From Bacillota bacterium (GTDB taxonomy: Bacteria > Bacillota > Sulfobacillia > RBS10-35 > JAJYVN01), in contig JAJYVN010000007.1 in NCBI GenBank assembly GCA_021791995.1, forward strand, positions 576-27,068: 26,493 nucleotides of DNA. Reading direction: 5' to 3'. Both the position numbers and the translations under genes were made by a program. Under the pieces are notes generated by a model. That model made no database searches. It was not told the origin of the DNA and saw only the letters and a list, made by a program, of their open reading frames with translations. The first letter of the stretch is position 1. Each line of letters begins with the position of its first letter. Of the stretch, positions 14,476 through 23,129 are shown piece after piece.

Positions 14476-17357
14476 CCCCATTCCTCAGAACGGCCCACCA
14501 GCGCCGGTGATGTGTCTAGCCGCCCCGACGAGTCCAGAACAGCCCGCAGGAACTTCCCGGTGTATGAGGCATCGACACGGCTCACTTCCTCGGGCGTGCC
14601 GCACGCCACGAGCGCTCCCCCTGCATCTCCGCCCTCGGGCCCCAAGTCAATCACCCAGTCCGCCGTCTTGATCACATCCAAATTGTGTTCAATGACGATT
14701 ACTGTATCCCCATTGTCCACCAGGCGATGCAGGACCTGCAAGAGCTTGGCGATATCCGCACTATGCAATCCGGTCGTTGGTTCATCCAGGATATAGACCG
14801 TTCCACCGTCGGAGCGTTTTCCCAACTCCGTGGCAAGCTTCACGCGCTGCGCCTCGCCCCCCGACAGCGTCGTCGCGGGCTGGCCGAGACGGATATACCC
14901 GAGCCCCACATCCACCAGTGTCTCGAGCTTCCGACGCAGCGACGGAATCGTGGCATAGAAGTGCGCGGCCTCCTCCACGGTCATCTCCAGAACATCCGCG
15001 ATGCTTTTGCCCCGATAGAGCACCTGGAGCGTCTCGCGGTTGTAGCGCGACCCATGGCAAACCTCGCATGGCACGTAGACATCGGGCAAAAAGTGCATTT
15101 CGATTTGAATGATCCCGTCACCCTGGCATGCCTCGCACCGGCCTCCCTTCACATTAAAGCTAAAGCGCCCCGGGAGATAGCCCCGTGCCCTGGCCTCCTG
15201 CGTGCGCGCGAAGAGATCACGTACATCGGTGAAGAGGCCGGTGTATGTGGCGGGATTACTGCGGGGCGTTCGACCAATCGGGGACTGGTCCACATCGATC
15301 ACCTTGCGCAACTGCTCCACCCCGAGCACGCCGGCACACCGCCCGGGGCGTTGGCGCGCACCATTGAGCACCATCGCGAGGTGGCGGTAGAGAATCTCGT
15401 TGACGAGCGTGCTCTTCCCCGATCCGGACACCCCAGTGACCGCGGTAAATAGCCCGAGCGGAAACCGTACGTCGATCCCACGCAGGTTGTGCTGCCTCGC
15501 TTCCGTCACGACGATCCAGCGCTCCCCCGGTGTTCGGCGGCGCTCCGGAATCGGGATCCGCTGGCGGCCGCTGAGGAAGTCGCCGGTGATCGACGTTTGG
15601 CAGGCCATCACCTCATCCGGGGTGCCACAGACCACCACCCGCCCACCCTGCGTCCCGGCTCCCGGACCGATATCGACCACATAGTCAGCCGACCGAATCG
15701 TCTCTTCATCATGCTCCACCACGATGAGCGTATTTCCCAAATCGCGCAGGCGATACAGGGTGTCGATCAAGCGGCGGTTGTCGCGCGCGTGCAATCCAAT
15801 GGACGGTTCGTCCAGGATATACAGCACACCGACCAATCCGGAGCCAATCTGCGTTGCCAGCCGAATCCGCTGCGCCTCGCCACCCGAGAGGGACCCGGCC
15901 TGGCGGTCCAGCGTCAGGTAGTCAAGCCCCACACTGCAGAGGAATCCGAGCCGTTCGGTGATCTCCTTGAGGATCTGACGTGCAATGCGCTGTCCCCGCT
16001 CGTCCAAGGTCAGCCCGTCGATGAAGGTCCGCGCCTGACGGACCGGAAGTGCGGTGAACTCCGCAATGTTGCTCCCGCCCAGGGTCACCGCAAGCGCCTC
16101 CGGCTTCAATCGGCGGCCTCGGCACTCTGCGCACGGAACCGCACGCATCACGGTTTCGATGGACTGCCGCACGCTCTCTCCCGCGTCTCGGAAGTAGCGC
16201 CCATACAGCGGCACCAGCCCCTCCCATCGAAGGGGGCGGTCCCGACGCCGTCCGAAACGCCCCTCATATTCGAAGGGAATGCGTTCCTCGGGAGCACCAT
16301 CGAGGAGAACCTGAATCAGAGCGGGGTCCCAATCCCGGAGCGGGGTATCGATCGAGGTACCGAAGTATTGCACCACCGCCTCGAGCATGTGCGAAAGATA
16401 GTTGCCGCGCCACCCCCAGGGAGCCACCGCCCCCTGGCGCAGGGACAGGGAGAGGTCGGGCAGAATCAGGTCCGGGTCGACCTCCAAACGGCTCCCCAAG
16501 CCGGTGCAGGACGGGCAGGCACCGCGCGGATTGTTGAACGAAAACAAGCGTGGTTCCAGTTCCTCCATGCTGGTCCCACAGATCGGGCAGCCAAACCGTT
16601 CCGAGAAGAGCACATCGCGTTCCGGCACACCCTCCCCCGCCAGAACATGCACGATCGCGGAGCCGTCCGCGTGTCGACAGGCGGTTTCCAACGCCTCTGC
16701 CAGCCGCGAGCGTGCCTCCGGATCGATGACGAGGCGATCGACCACCACGTCAATGTCGTGCCGTTTCTTCTTGTCAAGCGAGGGAACGGGATCGAGTGCC
16801 ACAACCTGGCCATCGACCCGCCCCCTTACAAACCCCGCCTTGCGCAAGTCCTCGAAAACGTGGACATGCTCCCCCTTCCGACCCCGAATCGTTGGTCCGA
16901 GCACCAGGATCCGCGTCCCGCGTGGCAACTCCAGCACATGATCCGCCATCTGCTCGATCGTCCAACGTGTGATCGGCCGGCCGCATTGAGGACAGTGGGG
17001 CTGCCCCACCCGCGCATAGAGCAGCCGCAGGTAATCGTAGATCTCCGTCACCGTACCCACCGTCGAACGCGGGTTATGACTGGTTGTCTTCTGATCAATC
17101 GAGATCGCCGGAGACAATCCCGTAATCTCATCCACGTCCGGTTTGTCCATCTGTCCGAGGAATTGGCGCGCGTACGCCGACAGCGACTCGACATACCTCC
17201 GCTGCCCCTCGGCGTAAATGGTGTCAAACGCCAAACTCGATTTGCCGCTCCCGGAAATCCCGGTAAACACGCAAAAGGCATTGCGCGGCACATCCACATC
17301 GATCGATTGCAGATTATGCTGCCGCGCCCCTCGGACACGTAACATCTCAGGCCCCAA
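14472..17357 (-). CDS. uvrA: Excinuclease ABC subunit A
   Basis: 961 residues. UvrA is the DNA-damage sensor of nucleotide excision repair, a dimeric double ABC ATPase that loads UvrB. Visible in order: first Walker A (GISGSGKSSLAFDT), a CPQCGRP zinc-type pair, the FGCPICG ... ACPSC zinc module with ELEPRLFSFNNPRGAC, first ABC signature (LSGGEAQRIRLATQIGSG) and Walker B (LYILDEPSIGLH), second Walker A (GVSGSGKSTLVNEIL), the conserved third zinc module (GRCEACQGDG ... PCEVCHG), second signature (TLSGGEAQRVKLATELG) and Walker B (VYILDEPTTGLH). The TTG at 17357 is chosen because AAGGAG lies eight bases before it; the ATG at 17345 would be too far from any ribosome site. The open frame to 17600 is not needed. 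No uvrB is adjacent; tatC is upstream, and the small membrane protein and VOC gene follow. Confidence 0.97.
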   Translation of the reverse strand: MGPEMLRVRGARQHNLQSIDVDVPRNAFCVFTGISGSGKSSLAFDTIYAEGQRRYVESLSAYARQFLGQMDKPDVDEITGLSPAISIDQKTTSHNPRSTVGTVTEIYDYLRLLYARVGQPHCPQCGRPITRWTIEQMADHVLELPRGTRILVLGPTIRGRKGEHVHVFEDLRKAGFVRGRVDGQVVALDPVPSLDKKKRHDIDVVVDRLVIDPEARSRLAEALETACRHADGSAIVHVLAGEGVPERDVLFSERFGCPICGTSMEELEPRLFSFNNPRGACPSCTGLGSRLEVDPDLILPDLSLSLRQGAVAPWGWRGNYLSHMLEAVVQYFGTSIDTPLRDWDPALIQVLLDGAPEERIPFEYEGRFGRRRDRPLRWEGLVPLYGRYFRDAGESVRQSIETVMRAVPCAECRGRRLKPEALAVTLGGSNIAEFTALPVRQARTFIDGLTLDERGQRIARQILKEITERLGFLCSVGLDYLTLDRQAGSLSGGEAQRIRLATQIGSGLVGVLYILDEPSIGLHARDNRRLIDTLYRLRDLGNTLIVVEHDEETIRSADYVVDIGPGAGTQGGRVVVCGTPDEVMACQTSITGDFLSGRQRIPIPERRRTPGERWIVVTEARQHNLRGIDVRFPLGLFTAVTGVSGSGKSTLVNEILYRHLAMVLNGARQRPGRCAGVLGVEQLRKVIDVDQSPIGRTPRSNPATYTGLFTDVRDLFARTQEARARGYLPGRFSFNVKGGRCEACQGDGIIQIEMHFLPDVYVPCEVCHGSRYNRETLQVLYRGKSIADVLEMTVEEAAHFYATIPSLRRKLETLVDVGLGYIRLGQPATTLSGGEAQRVKLATELGKRSDGGTVYILDEPTTGLHSADIAKLLQVLHRLVDNGDTVIVIEHNLDVIKTADWVIDLGPEGGDAGGALVACGTPEEVSRVDASYTGKFLRAVLDSSGRLDTSPALVGRSEEWG

Positions 17358-17398
17358 TCCGATCGCTCCTTCCAACGCCAATCCCCAGGCGCACCCCT

Positions 17399-17428
17399 GT
17401 GTCGACGGCCGTGTCGACGGCCGTGTCG
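17399..17428. repeat. 12-bp tandem repeat (2.5 copies)
   Basis: GTGTCGACGGCC is repeated exactly at 17399-17410 and 17411-17422, followed by a half copy (GTGTCG). Each full unit contains the palindrome GTCGAC. It lies in the leader between tatC and uvrA, about 45 bases before the uvrA start. Confidence 0.8.
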
Positions 17429-17452
17429 GGTCGATACCCGTTGTCAGGCCTC

Positions 17453-17528
17453 TGTGGGTGAAAACCCTGTGGATCGTGTGGGTAACCATGTGCACAACAG
17501 ATGGCACAACGTCCTTCTCTGTGGATAT
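17453..17528 (+). promoter_or_regulatory. Cluster of DnaA-box-like 9-mers upstream of uvrA
   Basis: Five 9-mers resembling the DnaA box TGTGNATAA lie in 76 bases, all readable in the same orientation: TGTGGGTGA (17453), TGTGGATCG (17468), TGTGGGTAA (17477), TGTGCACAA (17489) and TGTGGATAT (17520). Each differs from the consensus by one or two bases and none is perfect. They occupy the 249-base gap between tatC and uvrA. No LexA-type box or convincing promoter for uvrA was found here. Confidence 0.3.
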
Positions 17529-17606
17529 CCCTGTTGATGACCGGGTGGGGGACGGCGCGATTCGACCCAACTGCCGAACCGCGCCGCAGTCCGTGTGCAC
17601 CCCTCA

Positions 17607-18716
17607 TCAGAATTCGTCACGCCAAAGGTGTCGCTCCGCCGATCGGGCCAACCAGATGCTCACCTCATACAACAGGATGACCGGACCCGCGACAAGCGTC
17701 GGCGTCACGATGACATCCCCCGGTGGTGCCACGGCCATGCCGAGCACAAACGCGGCGAAGTATGCGATGCGTCGGCCACGCGCGAGCGTCCGCGCCGTGA
17801 TGAGGCCCAACTTCGCCAAGATGAGCACAACGATGGGCAGCTCGAAGAAGGCCCCAAAAGGAAGGGAATAGTTCACAAGAAAGTCAATCCAGTAGCTGAG
17901 GGCTGGAGTGGTCGGGATAGCCAGAAAGCGCTCCGCAACATGAAAGATGATCGGCTCAACAACCAAAAGCCCAAAGGTGCATCCTCCCGCAAAGAGCAGA
18001 ACGGTCGCCGGGAGGAGCGAGAAGAGAAGGCGGCGTTCACGTCGTGTCAGAGCGGGCAGGACATAGGCAACAATCTCATAGAGCAGAATCGGGAAGGACA
18101 GGATGAGTCCACCGAGAGCAGCCAAGCGCATGGCGCCGAAGATGGATTCCAACGGGCGAATATTGATCAGGTGAACACCATACCAGCGCGCCATGGCCCG
18201 AATCAGTCGCCGTGAAAAGAGGAACAGGCCTCCGGTTGCCACGATGAAGGCAACAACCATCACCATCAGGCGTCGACGCAACTCGTCGAGGTGTTCCCAG
18301 ATGGTCATCGGCTTATCCACGACGTTCCAGAAACCCCGGCCGTCCCCCCCCCCATCGTCCTGCCGCACGACGTCGATCGTCGGGGGCATTCCACCGCCGC
18401 CCCCGACCGAGAGAGCGGAAGGTGGAGGGACAACTTCGCCCACCAAGGTTGGCCCCTCGGTAACCGCCTCTGGGACACCAAGGGGCCGGTCGGGCACCAC
18501 CACCGCCCGCACGTCCGGCTCAGGTGCTGCTCCGCCAGAGACCTCCGGCAAGGGCGGCTCCGGACGTTCTACCTCCGAAAGGCTCATGCCTTCTTCGGGA
18601 ATCTGCGAAGCCATAGAGTCTCGCACGATATCATCCGCATCCGGCTCCGGTGCAGGGGACACGGCAGCGTCCGTCCAAGACGGGCCGTGCTCCTCCACCG
18701 GTTGGGCCACGGGCAT
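17607..18716 (-). CDS. tatC: Twin-arginine translocase subunit TatC with long acidic N-terminal extension
   Basis: The last 233 residues (from 18308) are a full TatC: MTIWEHLDELRRRL at the first cytoplasmic end, six hydrophobic helices, FPILLYEIVAYVLPALTRRERR, FGAFFELPIVV with the conserved Glu, and PPGDVIVTPTLVAGPVILLYE near the last helix. TatC recognises twin-arginine signal peptides and builds the export channel with TatA. Unusually, about 136 residues rich in Pro, Glu, Asp, Val and Gly precede it (for example PAPEPDADD and GGGGGMPP). The frame is open to 19118, and an ATG at 18965 is another candidate. The ATG at 18716 is chosen because GGAGGAG lies 12 bases upstream, but codon choice looks coding from about 18785, so the true start may be further upstream. 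No tatA gene is next to it. It heads the uvrA cluster and is divergent from the oxidoreductase gene. Confidence 0.85.
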   Translation of the reverse strand: MPVAQPVEEHGPSWTDAAVSPAPEPDADDIVRDSMASQIPEEGMSLSEVERPEPPLPEVSGGAAPEPDVRAVVVPDRPLGVPEAVTEGPTLVGEVVPPPSALSVGGGGGMPPTIDVVRQDDGGGDGRGFWNVVDKPMTIWEHLDELRRRLMVMVVAFIVATGGLFLFSRRLIRAMARWYGVHLINIRPLESIFGAMRLAALGGLILSFPILLYEIVAYVLPALTRRERRLLFSLLPATVLLFAGGCTFGLLVVEPIIFHVAERFLAIPTTPALSYWIDFLVNYSLPFGAFFELPIVVLILAKLGLITARTLARGRRIAYFAAFVLGMAVAPPGDVIVTPTLVAGPVILLYEVSIWLARSAERHLWRDEF

Positions 18717-19172
18717 CGATGCACCCGACTCCTCCACAACCGTCGCCACCGCGAAGGCTTCGACATCGTCCTCGCCGTCGATCTTGTCGCGATGACGAAG
18801 AAAGAGCAGGCGCCGTACAGCAGAAACCGCTGAGGCGCTGCTGCGCGGATCGCCGGATATGCCATCGGTACCCAGCATGGACCGACCCGCTTGTTCGTCC
18901 GCTGCTCTATCCGTAACCCCGGGCCCCTTTCGGTTCCCGAATCGCTGCACGTTGAGACCAGCCATGTGGGTTCGGTAGGGAGGGGATGCTCTCCTTCGCG
19001 GCGCCTGTCCAAAGGTGTGGCGCCCCTCCCCGAAACAGCCACCGGACGATCGATGATGGTCTTGACCCATCTCCTGGATGGCGGACGAGGCGCCCACCGG
19101 CCGCAGGAAATCGCCCAAGGGCGGTTAAGAGTTCAGTGTACCGCAAGTATGGAAAGGGGAACGTAGAACACA
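18717..19172. other. Divergent region upstream of tatC and the oxidoreductase; tatC frame stays open to 19118
   Basis: This stretch has no separate gene I can support. The tatC frame continues leftward-coding through it, with possible starts at 18965 (ATG) and 19118 (TTG), neither with a clear ribosome site, so part of it may encode more N-terminal extension. The last 50 or so bases before 19173 must hold the promoters of the two divergent genes; AAGGGG 13 bases before the oxidoreductase GTG is a distant ribosome site. No clear -35/-10 pair is seen. Confidence 0.4.
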
Positions 19173-20243
19173 GTGGCAGGAACAATCCGGATCGGTATCA
19201 TCGGAAGCGGCGGGATCGCGGGCGCACACGCGAACGCGTACAAACAGATGCCCGAGGTTGAGATCAAAGCAGTGGCGGATGTCATTCCGGGAAAGGCTGC
19301 GGAGTTCATTCAGCGCCACAACCTGATCGGCGCAGTACCGTTCGATGACCACAACCAACTTCTCGCACTCGAGCTGGACGGGGTCAGCGTCTGCACGCCG
19401 AATGTAGCCCACCACCGCACCTCGATCGATGCACTCAACGCGGGAAAGAACGTCCTCACAGAAAAACCGATGGCCGTCACCCTCGAGCAGGCGATCGAGA
19501 TGGCGGAGGCCGCCAAGAAGGCAGGAAAGATCCTGACTGTGGGATTCCAACCACGCTACGATCCCAATATGCAACTGATCAAGCAGATCGTGCAGTCGGG
19601 CGATCTCGGCAAGGTCTACTACGTCGAGACGGGCGGTGGCCGTCGGCGGGGGATCCCCGGCGGAACCTTCATTCGCAAGGACTTGGCCGGCGCGGGCGCC
19701 ATGGCCGACATCGGCTGCTACTCCCTGGATCTCGCGATGGACGCTTTGGGATACCCCAAGCCCTTGACCGTCTCTGCCTATACCGGCGACCTCTTGGGAA
19801 AGTCCCCCCGCTACTTCCGTGAAGCCAGCCACTTCGAAGTCGAGGACTTCGGGGTGGCCCTCGTGCGTCTGGAGGGTGGGGCCATCCTCAATTTCAAGAT
19901 TTCCTGGGCCATGCATATGGATACACTGGGAGCGACGATGTTCCTCGGCACCGATGCCGGCCTCAAGGTGACTTCGCCCAACGGGGTGTGGGATGGCGGC
20001 GTCGAGTCGATCACGCTCTTCCGCGACGAGTTCGGTCAACTGACGGACACCGTCGTCCCGGTGCGCCGTCACAACATTGATCGCTTCTTCGAAAAGGTCA
20101 AGGCCTTCGTTGTTGCCATCCGTGACGGCAAACCAGCGCCCATTCCCGGGAGCATCATCGTGCGCAATCAGGCCATCATTGACGGCGTATTGCGTTCCGC
20201 CGCGACGGGTCACGAGATTGACATCGTCATTCCGGAGATCTAA
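19173..20243 (+). CDS. Gfo/Idh/MocA family NAD(P)-dependent oxidoreductase
   Basis: 356 residues, normal for the family, whose members oxidise or reduce sugars, inositols and related polyols with NAD(P). The Rossmann N-terminus has IGIIGSGGIAGAHA (glycine-rich loop at 8-18), VSVCTPNVAHH, and the TEKPMAV motif (Lys98) that contributes the active-site Lys. The C-terminal alpha/beta domain shows GGRRRGIPGG and GAGAMADIGCYSLDLAMDALG, where the family's DxGxH His is replaced by Tyr; some subfamilies show this, and it makes the substrate harder to guess. Start GTG at 19173. It is transcribed alone, between divergent tatC and convergent flgL, and ends at the 20249-20285 hairpin. With GH36, GH38 and GH3 enzymes in the window it may take part in sugar catabolism, but no direct link is seen. 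Confidence 0.92.
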   Translation: MAGTIRIGIIGSGGIAGAHANAYKQMPEVEIKAVADVIPGKAAEFIQRHNLIGAVPFDDHNQLLALELDGVSVCTPNVAHHRTSIDALNAGKNVLTEKPMAVTLEQAIEMAEAAKKAGKILTVGFQPRYDPNMQLIKQIVQSGDLGKVYYVETGGGRRRGIPGGTFIRKDLAGAGAMADIGCYSLDLAMDALGYPKPLTVSAYTGDLLGKSPRYFREASHFEVEDFGVALVRLEGGAILNFKISWAMHMDTLGATMFLGTDAGLKVTSPNGVWDGGVESITLFRDEFGQLTDTVVPVRRHNIDRFFEKVKAFVVAIRDGKPAPIPGSIIVRNQAIIDGVLRSAATGHEIDIVIPEI

Positions 20244-20248
20244 ACGGC

Positions 20249-20285
20249 GAGGTGCCGCACCGTCCACGGGACGGTGCGGCACCTC
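20249..20285. terminator. Perfect 17-bp hairpin, probable bidirectional terminator
   Basis: GAGGTGCCGCACCGTCC (20249-20265) and its exact complement (20269-20285) flank a 3-base loop (ACG). It lies between the stop of the oxidoreductase gene and the stop of flgL, which converge. The flank toward the oxidoreductase is TTTA-rich only briefly, so the stem rather than a U-run dominates. Confidence 0.8.
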
Positions 20286-20310
20286 ACTCGGTTGTGAGGC
20301 CTTCTAGCCA

Positions 20311-21198
20311 TCATGGCATGTACTTGGCCAAAGTGGGTTCGATGAGATTCGAACCCACCGCGAGAGCACTCTGGTAGCTCTCCTGTAGCTGTTGGAGCTG
20401 CACGACCGCCTGCGTCACATTGGTATCCAGCGTGCTCGCCTTCAACTGGGTCAACTGATTCTGGGCCGTCGTCAGCTGCGACTGCTGCTGCTGCACTTCC
20501 TGCTGGGTCGCTCCCGCTGTGGTCTGTGCATCAATCACCCCGTCCAGGGCAGTATTCAACTGGGACAAGTCAGAACCAGTCACCTGAGCCAGCGATGCGA
20601 CCGTTCCCGTGCCGAGGTCGGTGATGATCTGTTGGGTCGCAGTTAAAAGCGGCATCAGCGCGCTCCCCGTGGTGTTGGTCACGACCTGGGATGTCGGCCC
20701 GATGGCGATCTGCATCGCGTTATGATTACCGGCATACGTCGGTCCGGTCTTCCCAAGAGAGAACGGAGCATTGGCGGTATCCGTCAACGTACCGGCAAAG
20801 AGATACTGACCGCCCACCTGTGTATTGGCGGTGCTCAGCATACTCTGCAACAGCGAACTGGCCTGATCTTGCAGTGCAACAACCTCGGACTGCGGCATAT
20901 CGCCACTGGCGCTGACGGCCAACGTGCGAACGCTCTGTCCGAGGGTAACCATTTGCGAGAGTGCGCTGCCGGTGGACTCAAGCCAGTTGAGCGCTTGAGT
21001 GGCATTGTTCTGATACTCACCATTCTGCGCAATCGCATGGTTGAGCTGCACGACCTGTTCGGCACCGCTCGGATTGTCGGAAGGCGTGGTAATCTGATCG
21101 CCGCTACTGAGTTGCTGTTGCACATTGAGCATCTGGCCCTGGAGCGTCTGCAGGTCCCCCGACAGCATCTGTCCCAACATCTGATTTGTCACGAGCAT
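20311..21198 (-). CDS. flgL: Flagellar hook-filament junction protein FlgL (HAP3)
   Basis: 295 residues, normal for FlgL, which with FlgK joins the hook to the filament outside the cell. The N-terminal D0 helix shows the FlgL/flagellin pattern (TNQMLGQMLSGDLQTLQGQM, QLSSGDQITTPSDNPSGAEQVVQL), followed by a Gly/Thr-rich middle with GGQYLFAGT, and a C-terminal coiled coil (VTQAVVQLQQLQESYQSAL ending NLIEPTLAKYM). Gln and Ala are abundant and there is no Cys or signal peptide, as expected for a type III export substrate. The ATG at 21198 follows GGGGGTGCGCGG. It is 21 bases after flgK and last in the flgM-flgN-flgK-flgL transcript. The Bacillus neighbours that would follow (fliW, csrA, hag) are absent; a hairpin and a convergent gene come next. 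Confidence 0.95.
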   Translation of the reverse strand: MLVTNQMLGQMLSGDLQTLQGQMLNVQQQLSSGDQITTPSDNPSGAEQVVQLNHAIAQNGEYQNNATQALNWLESTGSALSQMVTLGQSVRTLAVSASGDMPQSEVVALQDQASSLLQSMLSTANTQVGGQYLFAGTLTDTANAPFSLGKTGPTYAGNHNAMQIAIGPTSQVVTNTTGSALMPLLTATQQIITDLGTGTVASLAQVTGSDLSQLNTALDGVIDAQTTAGATQQEVQQQQSQLTTAQNQLTQLKASTLDTNVTQAVVQLQQLQESYQSALAVGSNLIEPTLAKYMP

Positions 21199-21219
21199 CC
21201 GCGCACCCCCGACCGCGAT

Positions 21220-22605
21220 TTACACGCTCTGGATCAGGTCACCCAGCATGCTGCTAATCGTCTCCGTCACCTTCGCCGAAGCCTGATACGCATCCTGGGC
21301 TTCCAGGATCTGCGTCAAGTCCGTATTGATCGATACGCCGGTCGCCGATTGGAGTTGGGTCGAGATCGATTGCCCGACGGCTTGCAAATTGGTGCTCTGC
21401 GTATTCGCCGCCTCGGCAGCGCTACCGAGCGCCCCGATCGTGGAGGCATAGTAATTGGTGAAGGTCATGGCACCAAGCTGAGACACTTGAGCATTCTGCA
21501 GGTTCGCAACCGCAGTAGCATTGGACCCATCGCCTGGAACCCCGGACGCCGTCGACGCAGCCGCCACCCGATCAGGCTGATTGGCCAGACCGGAGTTGAG
21601 CGCGATGCTATTCGCCGAATCACCGGAGAAGAAGGCGACACCCGGATTACCGTTGAGGTCGTAGCCGGCCTGTTGCTGCGCGTTGACCTGACTCACCAGT
21701 GCCGAGGCCAGATTGTTCACCTGCGCGATGTATCCCGAATTCCCGCCAACCACCTGGTTCTGGAGATTTAACATCGCACCGATCGATCCGCCGGTAATGT
21801 TGGCAGCGCCTTCTCCGCCGGACCAGGAGATCTGGATATTCCCGCCAGGTCCCATAGCCGTCTGCAGCTTGGTCAGGTTGCTACCAGCCACGAGATTGAC
21901 CCCGCCCACGGCAATCGTCATCTGATCCGCGGAGCCCCACGTGACCTTCACTGGCGCCAGTGCGGCGAGTTGGCTCACAAGGCTGTCTCGTTGATCGGCA
22001 AGTCCTCCCGGCTGCGCACCACTACCCTGCGCCTCAGCAATCTGCGTGTTGAGTTGCGCGATGCCGCTTGCGAGTTGGTTAACCTGGCTGACGTCGCTTG
22101 ACACCTCGGAGTTGATCGACTGTTGAAATCCAGTGAGTTGGGCTCCGAGCGTATTGAACTGTGCGGTGAGGCCTTGCGCCTGGGACAACAGTGTCGTACG
22201 GGCTGCCGTACTCGTCGGCTGGCTCGACACGGCCTCCCAATCACCCCAAAAGGCGTCCATGGCGCTCTGCAGCCCGGTATCCGACGGCTCATTGAAGAAT
22301 GCCTCGACCTGCGACAACATCTGTGACTGTGCGCTGGCATCGGACGACTGCGAGGTGTTGTCCCATTGCTGCAGTTGCAGAAAACGGCTACTGGCCCTTG
22401 TGACCTTTGCGACGGTGACGCCCTCGGCCGTCTGGCTTGCGTTGGTGGCCGACGGTGACGCAACCGGTGTCAGATCAGCCTGTTCCGCCGCATACCCAGC
22501 GGTGGAGGCATTGGCCACATTGTTGCCAGCCACGTCCAGTACGGCCTGCTGGGCTTCCAGTCCACTAAGCGCAATGTTCAACCCATTGATCAGACTTCCG
22601 CCCAA
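21220..22605 (-). CDS. flgK: Flagellar hook-associated protein FlgK (HAP1)
   Basis: 461 residues, slightly short for FlgK. The N-terminal D0 segment (INGLNIALSGLEAQQAVLDVAGNNVANASTAGY) is diagnostic, followed by VTRASSRFLQLQQW, a coiled-coil region, GGLADQRDSLVSQLAALAPV, and the C-terminal D0 segment (EAANTQSTNLQAVGQ, SINTDLTQILEAQDAYQASAKVTETISSMLGDLIQ). It caps the hook and is exported by the flagellar type III apparatus. The start is the TTG at 22605, six bases after GGAGGG, and that ribosome site sits just beyond the flgN stop (22620). The upstream TTG at 22623 would overlap flgN with no ribosome site. The domain boundary also favours 22605. Confidence 0.95.
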   Translation of the reverse strand: MGGSLINGLNIALSGLEAQQAVLDVAGNNVANASTAGYAAEQADLTPVASPSATNASQTAEGVTVAKVTRASSRFLQLQQWDNTSQSSDASAQSQMLSQVEAFFNEPSDTGLQSAMDAFWGDWEAVSSQPTSTAARTTLLSQAQGLTAQFNTLGAQLTGFQQSINSEVSSDVSQVNQLASGIAQLNTQIAEAQGSGAQPGGLADQRDSLVSQLAALAPVKVTWGSADQMTIAVGGVNLVAGSNLTKLQTAMGPGGNIQISWSGGEGAANITGGSIGAMLNLQNQVVGGNSGYIAQVNNLASALVSQVNAQQQAGYDLNGNPGVAFFSGDSANSIALNSGLANQPDRVAAASTASGVPGDGSNATAVANLQNAQVSQLGAMTFTNYYASTIGALGSAAEAANTQSTNLQAVGQSISTQLQSATGVSINTDLTQILEAQDAYQASAKVTETISSMLGDLIQSV

Positions 22606-22619
22606 CGCTTGCCCTCCGA

Positions 22620-23129
22620 TCAACCGCGCTGATCGAGCAACCGACGTCCCTCAGACCATCTCTGCCCATTCGGACCATACCCAGGGACCTCAAAGATCCC
22701 GCGCATGGTGCGGAGCATGAACCCAACGTAACTAATTGCTTGCCGCAAAAGCACCGCGTTGATCTGCCCGAGCGCAAGCACCCGAGAGGCGGTGGCCGAG
22801 CAGGCCGCACAAGCGCCCTCCACCGCGTTGGCCTCATCATCCAGATCAACACCACGCAATGCCCGCACCAGATCCCTTGGATCGTGCCCGGTCAATCCCA
22901 ACGCTCCGCCAAGCTGCAAACGGGCCCTGTGATGGACCGACTCGAGGCTGCCGAGCCTACCGACCAGTGCCTCTTCGGCCAAAGTCAACTCCGGAAGCCA
23001 GTCTGGGTGATTCGTCACCAACCCTTCCCTCTTCCGCGCTTCCAGCGCCTCCAAATCACGCAACACGTCCACCAGGGGATCCGCGGTCTGGAGGACATCC
23101 TGCACGAGCAACAAGAGGGTGTCGCTCAC
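22620..23129 (-). CDS. flgN: Flagellar export chaperone FlgN (YvyG-type)
   Basis: 169 residues, mainly helical, with heptad-like Leu spacing (LLLLVQDVLQTADPLVDVLRDLEALEARKREGLV) at the start and a second long helix near 110-140. The sequence is not well conserved in this family, so the call rests on size, helical pattern and position between flgM and flgK, the place of yvyG in Bacillus. FlgN binds the C-terminal ends of FlgK and FlgL in the cytoplasm and delivers them to the export gate. The GTG start overlaps the flgM stop as GTGA, and its stop is 14 bases before the flgK start, so the genes are translationally linked. Confidence 0.8.
   Translation of the reverse strand: MSDTLLLLVQDVLQTADPLVDVLRDLEALEARKREGLVTNHPDWLPELTLAEEALVGRLGSLESVHHRARLQLGGALGLTGHDPRDLVRALRGVDLDDEANAVEGACAACSATASRVLALGQINAVLLRQAISYVGFMLRTMRGIFEVPGYGPNGQRWSEGRRLLDQRG

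Noticed and set aside
15489..17342. 617-codon open frame on the plus strand
   Set aside because: It is antisense to uvrA throughout and has no recognisable motifs; long opposite frames are expected in GC-rich DNA.
19125..20282. 385-codon open frame on the minus strand
   Set aside because: It is antisense to the oxidoreductase gene, whose Rossmann fold and EKP motif are unmistakable.
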